From contig WRLT01000005.1 of NCBI GenBank assembly GCA_009777485.1, positions 62,001-126,000 on the forward strand: a stretch of 64,000 bases of DNA. Direction: 5' to 3'. The DNA is from Bacillota bacterium. GTDB lineage: Bacteria; Bacillota; Clostridia; Christensenellales; Pumilibacteraceae. Below the pieces are notes generated by a model that was not told where the DNA came from, did no database searches, and saw only the letters and a program-made list of their open reading frames with translations. The position numbers and the translations under genes were made by a program. Within the stretch, counting starts at the first letter, position 1, and each line of letters opens with the position of its first letter. Positions 8,186 to 16,799 of this stretch are shown piece by piece.

Positions 8186-8632
8186 TTACGGCTCCCGTCT
8201 GCATTGCTCTAAGATGTCAAAAAGCTTGTCGTATTCTTCGTTGGATACATCGCTGTAAACATTCCATGCCGCCTCGTCCCAAATCTCTACACGGTTGCCC
8301 GCGCCCACCGTTACGATGTTTTTGGTAAGGCCTGCTTGCTTGATTAAATTTGACGGGATGGTTATGCGCCCTTGCTTATCCTCTTCGGCAAAAAAACCGG
8401 AGGAAGAAATTATGCGCTGGGCTTTGGTTTTATCGCCCGACGAAAGGCTGATGCCGGAAAATAAATCTGTAAGCATGGTTTCGGCTTCTTCTTTTTTGTA
8501 CAAAACTAAACAGCCGTTAGGCCCGCGCATTATAAAGGGATTGTCGCCTAGCAGCTCCTTTACCTTAGGAGGTATGCGGATACGTGATTTTTCATCTAAT
8601 TGATGACGGTAAAGAAAGCTATACAGTGCCAC
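8186..8632 (-). CDS. mraZ: Transcriptional regulator MraZ
   Basis: MraZ binds DNA through two SpoVT/AbrB-like half-barrels and controls the division cluster that it heads. The first copy holds YRHQLDEKSRIRIPPKVK, the second FFAEEDKQGRITIPSNLI. The start is taken as the GTG at 8632 (148 residues), because the strong site AAAGGAGGT (8642-8650) lies nine bases upstream and the protein then begins just before the first domain. A longer frame from 8707 would put the ribosome site inside the coding region. Confidence 0.95.
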   Translation of the reverse strand: MALYSFLYRHQLDEKSRIRIPPKVKELLGDNPFIMRGPNGCLVLYKKEEAETMLTDLFSGISLSSGDKTKAQRIISSSGFFAEEDKQGRITIPSNLIKQAGLTKNIVTVGAGNRVEIWDEAAWNVYSDVSNEEYDKLFDILEQCRREP

Positions 8633-8695
8633 GTTTCTTAGACCTCCTTTGCAAGATTTGTTCAAAAATTTAACCCAAATCGTGAATATATTGCA

Positions 8696-8724
8696 ATTAT
8701 AACACATATAATAACCTTTGGCAA
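8696..8724 (-). promoter_or_regulatory. Promoter of the mraZ division cluster
   Basis: On the minus strand TTGCCA (8724-8719), a 17-base spacer and TATAAT (8701-8696) form a strong sigma-A promoter. The leader of about 60 bases ends in the mraZ ribosome binding site. It should drive mraZ, rsmH, ftsL, the PBP gene, murE and mraY. Confidence 0.8.
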
Positions 8725-8750
8725 CAATTTTTAACCATTTTTGACCCTTT
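8724..8750 (-). promoter_or_regulatory. Candidate MraZ boxes
   Basis: Just upstream of the -35, the minus strand shows GGGTC, TGGTT and TTGTT at a 10-base pitch, separated by AAAAA. MraZ operators in other bacteria are TGGG-type repeats at about 10-base spacing near the mraZ promoter, so this is a plausible but degenerate autoregulatory site. Confidence 0.4.
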
Positions 8751-8796
8751 TTTTAAAATTTTTTTTGTGTTTTTTTTCGTGTTTTACCTTGAACGC

Positions 8797-8825
8797 TTGA
8801 TTATTTAAGCAAAATCAGTTACAAT
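8797..8825 (+). promoter_or_regulatory. ilvA promoter giving a leaderless transcript
   Basis: TTGATT (8797-8802), a 17-base spacer and TACAAT (8820-8825) form the promoter. Six bases separate the -10 from the ATG at 8832, so the start site should coincide with the start codon. No Shine-Dalgarno is present. Confidence 0.65.
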
Positions 8826-8831
8826 ATCGGT

Positions 8832-10046
8832 ATGGAAATCAATTTGACCCTAAAAGATGTGTACGCGGCGCGGGAAAGAATGGCGGATGCCGTACATGAA
8901 ACAGGTTTTTTTTCTTCGGCTACGTTTTCTGCCCTTTCGGGATGCAAAATGTATCTTAAATGCGAAAACATGCAAAAGACCGGTTCGTTTAAGGTGCGCG
9001 GCGCGTACAACAAAATCGCTAAGCTTTGTAAAACTCAAAAGCTTTCGGCGGTGGTTGCGGCAAGCGCGGGAAACCATGCGCAGGGCGTAGCCTATGCGGC
9101 GGCGGCGCACGGCATTCCTTCGGTTATTGTTATGCCGCGCGGTACGCCGATTGCTAAAATTTCGGCAACGGCAGGCTACGGCGCGCAGACGGAATTATTC
9201 GGTGAATATTATGATGATGCTTGCGCGCACGCAATGCAAATCGCGCAAGAAAAAAAGGCGAAATTTATTCATCCTTTTGATGATGAGGACATTATTGCGG
9301 GTCAGGCGACGCTTGCGGTTGAAATGCTTAACGCAAAGCCCGATTTAGATACGATTATCGTTCCTGCCGGTGGCGGCGGATTGTTAGCGGGTGTAGCGTT
9401 TGCTGCCAAACAAATTAAGCCTTCGGTTAAGGTGTACGGTGTGCAGGCGGAAAAGGCCGATGCGATTAAGCAATCGTTTAATGCAAAAAAGCTTATTGCG
9501 CATAAGGATATTTTTACGATTGCGGACGGAATTGCCGTAAAAAAGCCGGGCGCGCTTACGCTTGCGTATATCCTAAAATACGCAGACGGTATATTTACGG
9601 TTTCGGACGATGAGATTGCCGAAACGATTATCCTATTGTTAGAGCGCGGAAAAATGGCGGTTGAGCCCGCAGGCGCGGCTTCCCTTGCGCTTGCCGTTAG
9701 TAAAAAGCTGGATTTAGCGGGTAAAAAGGCCGCTTGCATACTTTCGGGCGGTAATATCGATGTAGGGTTTGTGCATAAGATTATCGAAAAAGGCTTAATC
9801 AGCCGCGGCCGCCAAATGAAATTAAGCGTGGTGCTGCCCGATAAGCCAGGCGCATTAGAGGGCTTTGCGGGCGTTATGGGGCGCAACAACGCAAATATAA
9901 TTTCGGTTCAGTACGACCGTTCCAGCGCGGAGCTGCGCCTAAACGAAACTATTTTGCATATCGCGTTTGAGGCTGCAGGACATGAACACGGCAAGCAAGT
10001 AATTAAAAACCTACAAAAAGCAGGCTTTGTGTTAGCTAAAGGATAA
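8832..10046 (+). CDS. ilvA: Threonine ammonia-lyase
   Basis: This PLP enzyme converts threonine to 2-oxobutanoate and ammonia, either for isoleucine synthesis or for threonine breakdown. The 404-residue protein has the fold-type II catalytic domain with the PLP Lys in KTGSFKVRGAYN (K54), SAGNHAQG (about 78-85) and the phosphate loop GGGGLLAG (180-187). A single ACT-like domain occupies about 325-404. A short form with one ACT domain is closer to TdcB-type lyases than to the long two-ACT IlvA. The start lies six bases after a -10 with no ribosome site. ridA follows 17 bases later, forming a two-gene operon. Confidence 0.93.
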   Translation: MEINLTLKDVYAARERMADAVHETGFFSSATFSALSGCKMYLKCENMQKTGSFKVRGAYNKIAKLCKTQKLSAVVAASAGNHAQGVAYAAAAHGIPSVIVMPRGTPIAKISATAGYGAQTELFGEYYDDACAHAMQIAQEKKAKFIHPFDDEDIIAGQATLAVEMLNAKPDLDTIIVPAGGGGLLAGVAFAAKQIKPSVKVYGVQAEKADAIKQSFNAKKLIAHKDIFTIADGIAVKKPGALTLAYILKYADGIFTVSDDEIAETIILLLERGKMAVEPAGAASLALAVSKKLDLAGKKAACILSGGNIDVGFVHKIIEKGLISRGRQMKLSVVLPDKPGALEGFAGVMGRNNANIISVQYDRSSAELRLNETILHIAFEAAGHEHGKQVIKNLQKAGFVLAKG

Positions 10047-10063
10047 AGGAGAAAAAAAACGCT

Positions 10064-10447
10064 ATGAAAAAAATCATTCAATCCGATGCCGCGCCGAAAG
10101 CGGTTGGGCCGTATTCGCAAGGCGTTGCCGTAAACGGTTTTTTGTTTTTGTCGGGGCAAATCCCTATTAACCCCGTGATAGGAAAACTAATTGCGGGCGG
10201 CGTAAAAGAACAAACGCGTCAAGTTTTGTTAAACATTGACGCGCTGTTAAAAGACGCAGGACTGCGTGCAGAACATGTAGTTAAGGCAACTGTTTTTTTA
10301 ACGGATATAAGTAAATTTACCGAAATGAACCAAGTGTACGCAGAATATTTTTGCGCATACCCCCCTGCCCGTTCGTGCGTTGAAGTAAGCAAGCTGCCCT
10401 TAGGCGCACAGGTGGAAATAGAGGTTGTAGCAGCGTTGCAAAAATAA
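10064..10447 (+). CDS. ridA: Reactive enamine/imine deaminase RidA
   Basis: RidA hydrolyses the enamine/imine intermediates (2-aminocrotonate, 2-aminoacrylate) released by threonine and serine dehydratases. The 127-residue protein matches the YjgF/YER057c/UK114 family, with GPYSQGV (about 16-22), FLSGQIP (about 31) and the conserved Arg in PPARSCVEV (about 105). AAAGGAG precedes the ATG. Its position directly behind ilvA is functionally coherent, because it clears the product of that enzyme. Confidence 0.95.
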   Translation: MKKIIQSDAAPKAVGPYSQGVAVNGFLFLSGQIPINPVIGKLIAGGVKEQTRQVLLNIDALLKDAGLRAEHVVKATVFLTDISKFTEMNQVYAEYFCAYPPARSCVEVSKLPLGAQVEIEVVAALQK

Positions 10448-10490
10448 AACATAGAAAGCGCAAAGCCTATCAAAGCAATTTTTAGCCGTT

Positions 10491-11177
10491 TTAAAAGATT
10501 TTTAAAGGTATGTTTTCTAGTATATCACACGACGTTAAATAGTAAGGAATTCCGTTTATGCAGTGCGTGATTCTTTTTTTGTAGTTGCGGCCGTGAATGT
10601 GTCCGTATACAACGGCATCAACGTTGGCCGCAGTAATCGCCTCTGTTACGGGGGTGCTTTTTTGTGGGTTGGAAAAAGGCGGATAATGCGTCATAACTAT
10701 CAGCTTATCGCCTTCTTGCCGAATTTTTTGCGCGGCGTCTAACGACATTTTTATGCGCAAAACTTCGCGCGTGTAAATTTTTTCGCTTTCTGCCGTGCCG
10801 TCCGGTTCTGTCCATCCGCGGCTGCCCGCTATAATAAAGCTGCCTATTTTTACACAATCGTTTTGAATTACATAAGTTCCCTTTCCGACCGCGCTTCTAA
10901 CTGCCGAAACGGATTTCCACCAATAATCATGGTTGCCGCGCAAAATAACCTTGCTGCCCTTAAACGAAGCAATAAAATCTAAATCTGGCTGTGCGTTTTC
11001 TAATTGCATAGCCCAGCTGATGTCGCCCGCGATAAGTAAGATATCGTTATCGGTAAGCGTATTGTTAAGATTTTCGGTAAGGGCTTCGGCGTAATTTTCC
11101 CACGCACCGCCAAAAATATCCATAGGTTTTGGGTTGTGAATGGATAAATGCCAATCCGAAATTGCGTAGATGTTCAT
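10491..11177 (-). CDS. Calcineurin-like metallophosphoesterase
   Basis: The 228-residue cytoplasmic protein carries all the dinuclear-metal motifs: DWH (8-10), GDISW (about 51), GNHDYWW (about 80), MTHYPP (about 163) and GHIHGRN (about 192). The substrate cannot be told from sequence; the family includes nucleotidases and phosphodiesterases. It converges on ridA. TTGACA-N17-TATACT lies immediately upstream with only six bases between the -10 and the ATG, so its mRNA should be leaderless. Confidence 0.9.
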   Translation of the reverse strand: MNIYAISDWHLSIHNPKPMDIFGGAWENYAEALTENLNNTLTDNDILLIAGDISWAMQLENAQPDLDFIASFKGSKVILRGNHDYWWKSVSAVRSAVGKGTYVIQNDCVKIGSFIIAGSRGWTEPDGTAESEKIYTREVLRIKMSLDAAQKIRQEGDKLIVMTHYPPFSNPQKSTPVTEAITAANVDAVVYGHIHGRNYKKRITHCINGIPYYLTSCDILENIPLKIF

Positions 11178-11183
11178 GCGAAA

Positions 11184-11212
11184 AGTATAGCGTATTAAGC
11201 CGAATTTGTCAA
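11184..11212 (-). promoter_or_regulatory. Consensus promoter of the phosphoesterase, leaderless
   Basis: On the minus strand TTGACA (11212-11207), a 17-base spacer and TATACT (11189-11184) are followed by six bases and the ATG at 11177. The predicted +1 is the A of the start codon, and no Shine-Dalgarno is present. This is the clearest leaderless case in the window. Confidence 0.75.
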
Positions 11213-11239
11213 GCAGGACGCGGCGGATATGTTAGTATT

Positions 11240-14200
11240 TTACCACGCGGTGGGAACGCCGTGGTCAAAGTGCCAGTAATTCCCTTGCGTTGCGGGTTCG
11301 GTTTCGGAATAATAGTAGCGGTTTGCGTTTACAACCTGTGTATTATTGCCTGTGTTTATGGCGTTAAACTGCGCCGCGCTTTCTCCGCCGTAGTAGACGG
11401 TAGTTAAGGCGTTGCAATTGCGGAACGCATCGCTTTGGATTTGCGTTACGCTTGCGGGAATGACAATGCTTGTTAGTGCGCTGCAACCGTTAAAGGTGTT
11501 GTCGCGGATGGTGGTAACGCCGTGCGGGATTATGATGCTTGTTAAGCTTGTGCAGCCGTTAAACGCGTGCGCCCCTATTTCGGTAATACTTGCGGGCAGT
11601 GCGATTTCGGTTAGGCTTACACAGCCTTGGAACGCGCTGTTGCCGATAGACGTTACGCTGTTAGGGATTGTTACGCTAACTAGGTTCACGCTGTCGCGGA
11701 AGGCGTTGTTCGGGAGTGCCGTAACGGTGTCGGGAATGACAACTTCCGTTAGGTTCATGCGGAAATTGTTTACCGCTGCGCTTGCGTTAAAATGCCACTT
11801 GACCGCCGCGTTGGGGCTGTTGCCGAACGCATTGGCGATGTTGGAAACGGTAGAGGCAATTTCTACAAAGGTAAGCGCGGAATTGTTGCGGAACGCATCG
11901 CTGCCGATTGCGGTTACGCCGTCTGCGATGATTACGGTTTCTACGCCGCCCATGCCGTTAAAGGCGTTGTTGGCGATTTGCGTGCCGTTTAAGCCGTCTA
12001 TGCGCACCGTTTTTAGCGATTGCGGAATAAAGCTAGCTTGCCCGTTCATGTTTTGCGCGCCGAATATGTAGCCGAAGTGCGTGTTGTTTCCGCCGTTGCG
12101 GTTTTGTCCGCTAAACGGAATACTTAGGGTTTCTAAACTTTCCGTGCCGCTGAACGCGCCTAAGCCAATCGAGGTTACGCTGTGCGGAATGGAAACGCTG
12201 GTTAGGCTTGTATTGTCGGCAAATGCGTTAGGTGCGATTGCGGTTACCGCTATTCCGTCAACCTCTTCGGGGATAGCGATTGCGCTAGATGTGCCGAAGT
12301 AGCCTGTAATGCTGCTGCCTATCATGCCGAAGTTGTCGGGGTCGTCGTCGGGGTCGGGGTCTGTGGGGTCAGTGCCGCTATCAGCCCACACTACGGGACG
12401 GTTGTCGGGATTCCAATGCTGTTCGTCCTCTTCTATCCAACCGTTAGGCTTGTCTGCTTGGGCAATGTCTGCGTAAATGGTAAGCTGCGGGCAGTTAAAA
12501 AATGCGCTAAACTCTATAACCTCTACGGTTGCGGGCAGATAAACTTCTTGTAGATAAATATTGCCGTCAAATGCACCATACGAAATATGCGTTAAATTAG
12601 TATGCCTAAAATCTAAAACGCTGGCTTTTGTTCCTAAAAATGCAACGTCGCCGATAAATTCTAGGCCGTTACCGATTACAAACTCTTCCACTGCGCTGCC
12701 AAAAAATGCGGCATAGCCCAATTGTGTTACCCCGTTGCCGATTTCTACATACGTTAAGTTATCGCAGTACGAAAATGCTGCCGTAGCGATGTGTGTAACG
12801 CTGTCGGGTATAACAACGCTTTGTAACTGGCTGTGCATAAAAGCAGAATGTCCGATATGGGTAACCGTATCAGGTATTACGATACTTTGAATACTGCTGG
12901 CGACAAACGCAATATCCGCAATAGTTGTACCGCCTGTAAGCGTAAGATGTATCGCGGGCGCAAAGCCGCTGTACAACATTTGCCAACCGTTTTCAAAGCC
13001 GAATAGCCATGCAAAGTGTGCGGTTTCGGTTGCGTATGCGTGTTCGCCCACAAACGGCAGGGTCATGGATTGTAGGTTTTCGCAGCCTTGAAACGCGCCT
13101 AAGCCTATGCGGATTAGATTGTTGGGTACGGTTGCGTCCATTAATCCGACGCAGTTTAAAAACGCGCCGTCGCCGATAAACAGTAAGCTTTGCGGTAATT
13201 GTATGCTGTTTATGCCGCTGTTTGCAAACGACAGGGCCGCAATTTCTTGCAACTGACTACTGCTTTGGAAATTTATTTGTGTTAAGGAGGACGTGTTTTC
13301 AAACGCGCTGACGCCGATGCGCTGAATGCTTGCGGGAAGTGTAATTTGATTTAGTAAGCTGCGGTTTTCAAACGCATAATCTGCAATTTCTGTAATAAAT
13401 TGAGGCACTACAACGTGTCCGCTAACGCTATACGGGGCGTGGATTAGCGTGGTAAAGTTGTATAATATGCCGTCTTGCACAGTGAAGGCTGTGTTGGCGG
13501 GGTCTATCAAAAATTCGCTTAAAGCATAGGTGCCTCTAAACGCGCCGCCTGCTATGTGCGTAACGCTGTCGGGGATAGTGATTTGCGTTAATTGAGTTTG
13601 GTCTAAAAACGCATTTGCGCCTATTGAGGTTATTGTTCTGCCCGCGATTTCTTGCGGAATAGCAAACTCGGTTGGATTGTCTAAAAGCCCTAAAAACTGC
13701 GAACCTCTAAACGAATAATTGCCTTGCCAGTTTACTTGTGTGTTGGGGTGAAAGGCGTTGTTTCCTACGCTTACTATGCTGTTGGGCAGTTCTAGTTGAG
13801 TTAGGTTTGCAAACCATTCAAAGGCGTTGTCTGCAATAGCGGTTGTGCCGTCTGGGATAATTACCGTTTGCACACGGCTAGCGACTATGCCGATTAAATT
13901 AGGGTTGTAATACCAAATGATAGAAACATTATTACTCAAAGCAAACGGGTCTCCTACGATTTGGGTTATAAAGCTATGTATGGTAACAGATGTTAACTTA
14001 GTACAGCCTGTAAATGCGCCGTACCCTATTTTTGTAACGCTGTACGGAAAGGTAAATTCGGTTAATTCTATGCAGTTTTCAAAAGCATTGTCAGGGATTT
14101 CTGTTAGCGTATTGTTGTCTCCGAAATTGACGCTTGCTAAATAGTAGCAACTTGCAAAAGCACCTTCGCCAAGCGTTTCAAGGCTAAATAAATTTACCGA

Positions 14201-16177
14201 TGTTAACTGAGTACAACTCGCAAACGCATATGCGCCGATGTGTGTAACATTTTCTAGGTTGATACTGGTTATGTTTGTGCCCGCAAACGCGCTATCGCCT
14301 ATGGTTTTTATGTTGGCAGTGCCGAATATGGTACGCAATTCTTTACAATTCATAAAGGCTCTGTCGCCAATGGTTTGCAGGTTAGGAAAGCTTACAGCCA
14401 TAGCCGTAGCCCCTATAGTACTGCCGTAAAATGCCTCTACGCCTACCGAAGTTAGGTAAGTTAAATGAAATACCGGGTTTCCGTTAGGACCAGCTACGGC
14501 AATAGGCACGTTTTTAAAGGCATAGTCGCCTATGGTTATAACATCTCTCATGCCTACATTTGTAAGCGCGGTACATTCTTCAAACGCGCTGTTTCCCACT
14601 TGCGTAACGCCTGGCATGGCTATACCTGTTAAGCCACTCATGTTTTTAAAGGCGTTGTTTCCAATTTTTGTAATAGATTCGGGCAACATAAAGATGAAGC
14701 TACCGCTTTCGTTTGCAAATGCGCCCGCCGCGATTTCGGTTACTGCCCTACCGTTTGAAAAACCTGGAAAATACACAATACTTGCGGACTGCAAAGCCTC
14801 GCGCCCGTAAGAGGAAAAGCCTATAATTATATTGCCTAATCCTGCGTATTCAAAGGAACGGTCTGTAACTCGTTTATCTGGATAGCGACTTAAATACGCG
14901 CCTACTTGGTTATACGGTACAAGCATTTCAGGATTAGAATTATTAAAAGCTGTAGCGTGGTAATTGGTAGATAGATTTCTATCAAAAGTTACGCTTACAA
15001 GATTAGGAGTATTGGCAAAAGCTTGTTCGCCTATTGTAACTACACTACTTGGTATTATAATACTTTTTAACCCTGTTTCTTTAAAAGTTGAGTTTTTTAT
15101 GTTTTGCAAACTATTGGGTAATTTTACATTTGAAAGATTTACACATCCCGAAAACGCAGAATGCCCTATATTTACTACACTATCAGGTATAGTGATACTA
15201 GTAAGACCAATATAGTTAAAAAATGCCTCGTCTTTTATGCTTGAAACGTTTTTGCCACCTATTTGCTTCGGAATTGTAAGTGGCCCCCAATCACTGAAAT
15301 AAGTGCCTGTTATTTCGACTGTATTTCCTGTCGTTGTAAACGTAAAACCATGGGTTACATCCATAGCAAATTTATATAATATATTTGCAGTCGCCGTTGC
15401 AGCGTTTCGTAAAGCACGCAAAACAATGGTGGCAGTTTCTCCATAATTTGATTCGTAATTTTCCCGATAGTCAAATGAAGAAGTTCGTGCCACTATGTTT
15501 ACGATGCTATCCAAAGTATGTTCATATAAATAAACAGAACCTGTAATTCCATAAAAAATCAAAGTTGAAGTTTTAGAAACATTTCCATGGGCAACAGCTT
15601 CAAAATACATATGGTTTTTAGAATTGTGTGCGTCTACATAATTGCTACTATTTGCAGATTGCGGATCGCCAGTATGCACAGGCGTTGCTAAATCGCAAAG
15701 ATAATGGATCGCTTTACCTAACGAAGCAAAAGCTTCATTTTGATTCCCAGCGTTATAAAAATTTACTGCATTTTCATAATGAAATATAAACGATGTTTTT
15801 GCATTTCGACCACTCCAAGGGTTTGAATAATAATATAAATGGCTGATTCCAGTACTTTTAAATGATTCTTCATTATCAGGATAATCTGCATACCTTGTTA
15901 TTATTGTCCCCCCGTTGCTATTTGGCATTGGATAGAAATCAGAAAACATAGGATAGACAAACGCATATGCTGATCTTGCTAACTCCTGATGGGTTGCATT
16001 AGTATCTCTATCATGACTATTAAACCATGTATTCGGGGCCGCACTTCCAATCCACCAAGAATAAGTCGTTGTTGGCTTAATATTAATTAACAGCACAACA
16101 GAAAATACCATTAAAATACTCATAACTATAATTGCAATAAATCTTTTGTTAAATTTGTTTTCCAATTTTGTTTTCAA
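11240..16177 (-). CDS. Secreted zinc phospholipase C domain fused to BspA-type leucine-rich repeats
   Basis: The 1645-residue protein has a signal/membrane segment (about 13-34). A clostridial alpha-toxin-like zinc phospholipase C domain follows (about 41-270). All nine expected zinc ligands can be matched: W41 (which would be the mature N-terminus if cleaved after S40), H63, D98, H113, H158, D162, H168, H189 and E193. The spacings H158-D162-H168 and H189-E193 equal those of alpha-toxin. About 1300 residues of BspA/LRR_5 repeats follow (ITIPDSVVNIGHSAF type), interrupted by an Asp/Pro-rich linker near 1265-1285. No sorting signal or anchor is seen, and the C-terminus ends in an aromatic motif (YWHFDHGVPTAW). 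It probably acts at host or bacterial surfaces, the LRR giving binding and the PLC giving lipid hydrolysis. It overlaps the upstream membrane protein gene by four bases. Confidence 0.92.
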   Translation of the reverse strand: MKTKLENKFNKRFIAIIVMSILMVFSVVLLINIKPTTTYSWWIGSAAPNTWFNSHDRDTNATHQELARSAYAFVYPMFSDFYPMPNSNGGTIITRYADYPDNEESFKSTGISHLYYYSNPWSGRNAKTSFIFHYENAVNFYNAGNQNEAFASLGKAIHYLCDLATPVHTGDPQSANSSNYVDAHNSKNHMYFEAVAHGNVSKTSTLIFYGITGSVYLYEHTLDSIVNIVARTSSFDYRENYESNYGETATIVLRALRNAATATANILYKFAMDVTHGFTFTTTGNTVEITGTYFSDWGPLTIPKQIGGKNVSSIKDEAFFNYIGLTSITIPDSVVNIGHSAFSGCVNLSNVKLPNSLQNIKNSTFKETGLKSIIIPSSVVTIGEQAFANTPNLVSVTFDRNLSTNYHATAFNNSNPEMLVPYNQVGAYLSRYPDKRVTDRSFEYAGLGNIIIGFSSYGREALQSASIVYFPGFSNGRAVTEIAAGAFANESGSFIFMLPESITKIGNNAFKNMSGLTGIAMPGVTQVGNSAFEECTALTNVGMRDVITIGDYAFKNVPIAVAGPNGNPVFHLTYLTSVGVEAFYGSTIGATAMAVSFPNLQTIGDRAFMNCKELRTIFGTANIKTIGDSAFAGTNITSINLENVTHIGAYAFASCTQLTSVNLFSLETLGEGAFASCYYLASVNFGDNNTLTEIPDNAFENCIELTEFTFPYSVTKIGYGAFTGCTKLTSVTIHSFITQIVGDPFALSNNVSIIWYYNPNLIGIVASRVQTVIIPDGTTAIADNAFEWFANLTQLELPNSIVSVGNNAFHPNTQVNWQGNYSFRGSQFLGLLDNPTEFAIPQEIAGRTITSIGANAFLDQTQLTQITIPDSVTHIAGGAFRGTYALSEFLIDPANTAFTVQDGILYNFTTLIHAPYSVSGHVVVPQFITEIADYAFENRSLLNQITLPASIQRIGVSAFENTSSLTQINFQSSSQLQEIAALSFANSGINSIQLPQSLLFIGDGAFLNCVGLMDATVPNNLIRIGLGAFQGCENLQSMTLPFVGEHAYATETAHFAWLFGFENGWQMLYSGFAPAIHLTLTGGTTIADIAFVASSIQSIVIPDTVTHIGHSAFMHSQLQSVVIPDSVTHIATAAFSYCDNLTYVEIGNGVTQLGYAAFFGSAVEEFVIGNGLEFIGDVAFLGTKASVLDFRHTNLTHISYGAFDGNIYLQEVYLPATVEVIEFSAFFNCPQLTIYADIAQADKPNGWIEEDEQHWNPDNRPVVWADSGTDPTDPDPDDDPDNFGMIGSSITGYFGTSSAIAIPEEVDGIAVTAIAPNAFADNTSLTSVSIPHSVTSIGLGAFSGTESLETLSIPFSGQNRNGGNNTHFGYIFGAQNMNGQASFIPQSLKTVRIDGLNGTQIANNAFNGMGGVETVIIADGVTAIGSDAFRNNSALTFVEIASTVSNIANAFGNSPNAAVKWHFNASAAVNNFRMNLTEVVIPDTVTALPNNAFRDSVNLVSVTIPNSVTSIGNSAFQGCVSLTEIALPASITEIGAHAFNGCTSLTSIIIPHGVTTIRDNTFNGCSALTSIVIPASVTQIQSDAFRNCNALTTVYYGGESAAQFNAINTGNNTQVVNANRYYYSETEPATQGNYWHFDHGVPTAW

Positions 16178-16644
16178 TTTTGTTTTTCTCTCTTTTCGTT
16201 ATTTTGATTTTTTAGTAATTTGTTTTGAATTAGCATTAATAACAAGCTTGCAGAAAATATCAAGCCTGCAAAAACAGCAACTGTCAAGCTTATGGAAAAA
16301 ATAAAGATTCTGTTTTGTAGCGGAACAACAATTATTGCGCTGCCAGAACCCTGCCCGCTGTTTATTGTATCTATGAACCCCATTATCCCTGCGCATAAAA
16401 ATAATATAAGCGATAATAATATAAAACTTATAATTAGCTTTACAATTCTTACTCTATGGGTCGAATTTGAAAAAAATAAAACTATATTAATCAATATATA
16501 TAGTAAACAAAATGGAAAAATTAACCCTAACGAAAGCGCGGGATATCCTACAAATAAAAATAACAAGAAAGGAAAAAGAAAAACTACTGCTGAAAGTATA
16601 GCTTGTAAAATAGATACAATATATTTAATATTACATGTTTTCAT
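16174..16644 (-). CDS. Four-helix membrane protein of unknown function
   Basis: The 156-residue product has about four hydrophobic segments (about 8-32, 36-58, 68-92 and 112-138) and a Lys/Asn-rich cytoplasmic tail. No family is recognised. Its stop overlaps the start of the phospholipase-LRR gene by four bases, so the two are translationally coupled and this protein may help the giant protein in export or self-protection; that role is inference. A TATAAT lies about 55 bases upstream. Confidence 0.75.
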   Translation of the reverse strand: MKTCNIKYIVSILQAILSAVVFLFPFLLFLFVGYPALSLGLIFPFCLLYILINIVLFFSNSTHRVRIVKLIISFILLSLILFLCAGIMGFIDTINSGQGSGSAIIVVPLQNRIFIFSISLTVAVFAGLIFSASLLLMLIQNKLLKNQNNEKREKQN

Positions 16645-16763
16645 AAAGATTGTTGGAAAGCAAGTTCTTTATGTTTATTATATTATAAGGCGTACAAAAA
16701 GTAAAGCATTTTGCTGTGTGCAAAATGCGGTAATTCGTGTAAATTCGATACTTGCTTGCCGTA

Positions 16764-16793
16764 CAAAAAAAACGCCGCTGTGTTAGCGGCGTT
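16764..16793 (-). terminator. Intrinsic terminator
   Basis: AACGCCGCT-GTGTT-AGCGGCGTT forms a perfect 9-bp stem (16771-16793), followed on the minus strand by a run of eight T. It lies directly behind the gene at 16800-17699 and separates it from the phospholipase operon. Confidence 0.9.
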
Positions 16794-16799
16794 AATATA

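Noticed and set aside
8633-8707. Upstream ATG for mraZ
   Set aside because: The ribosome site AAAGGAGGT lies between this ATG and the GTG at 8632, and the protein domain begins right after the GTG.
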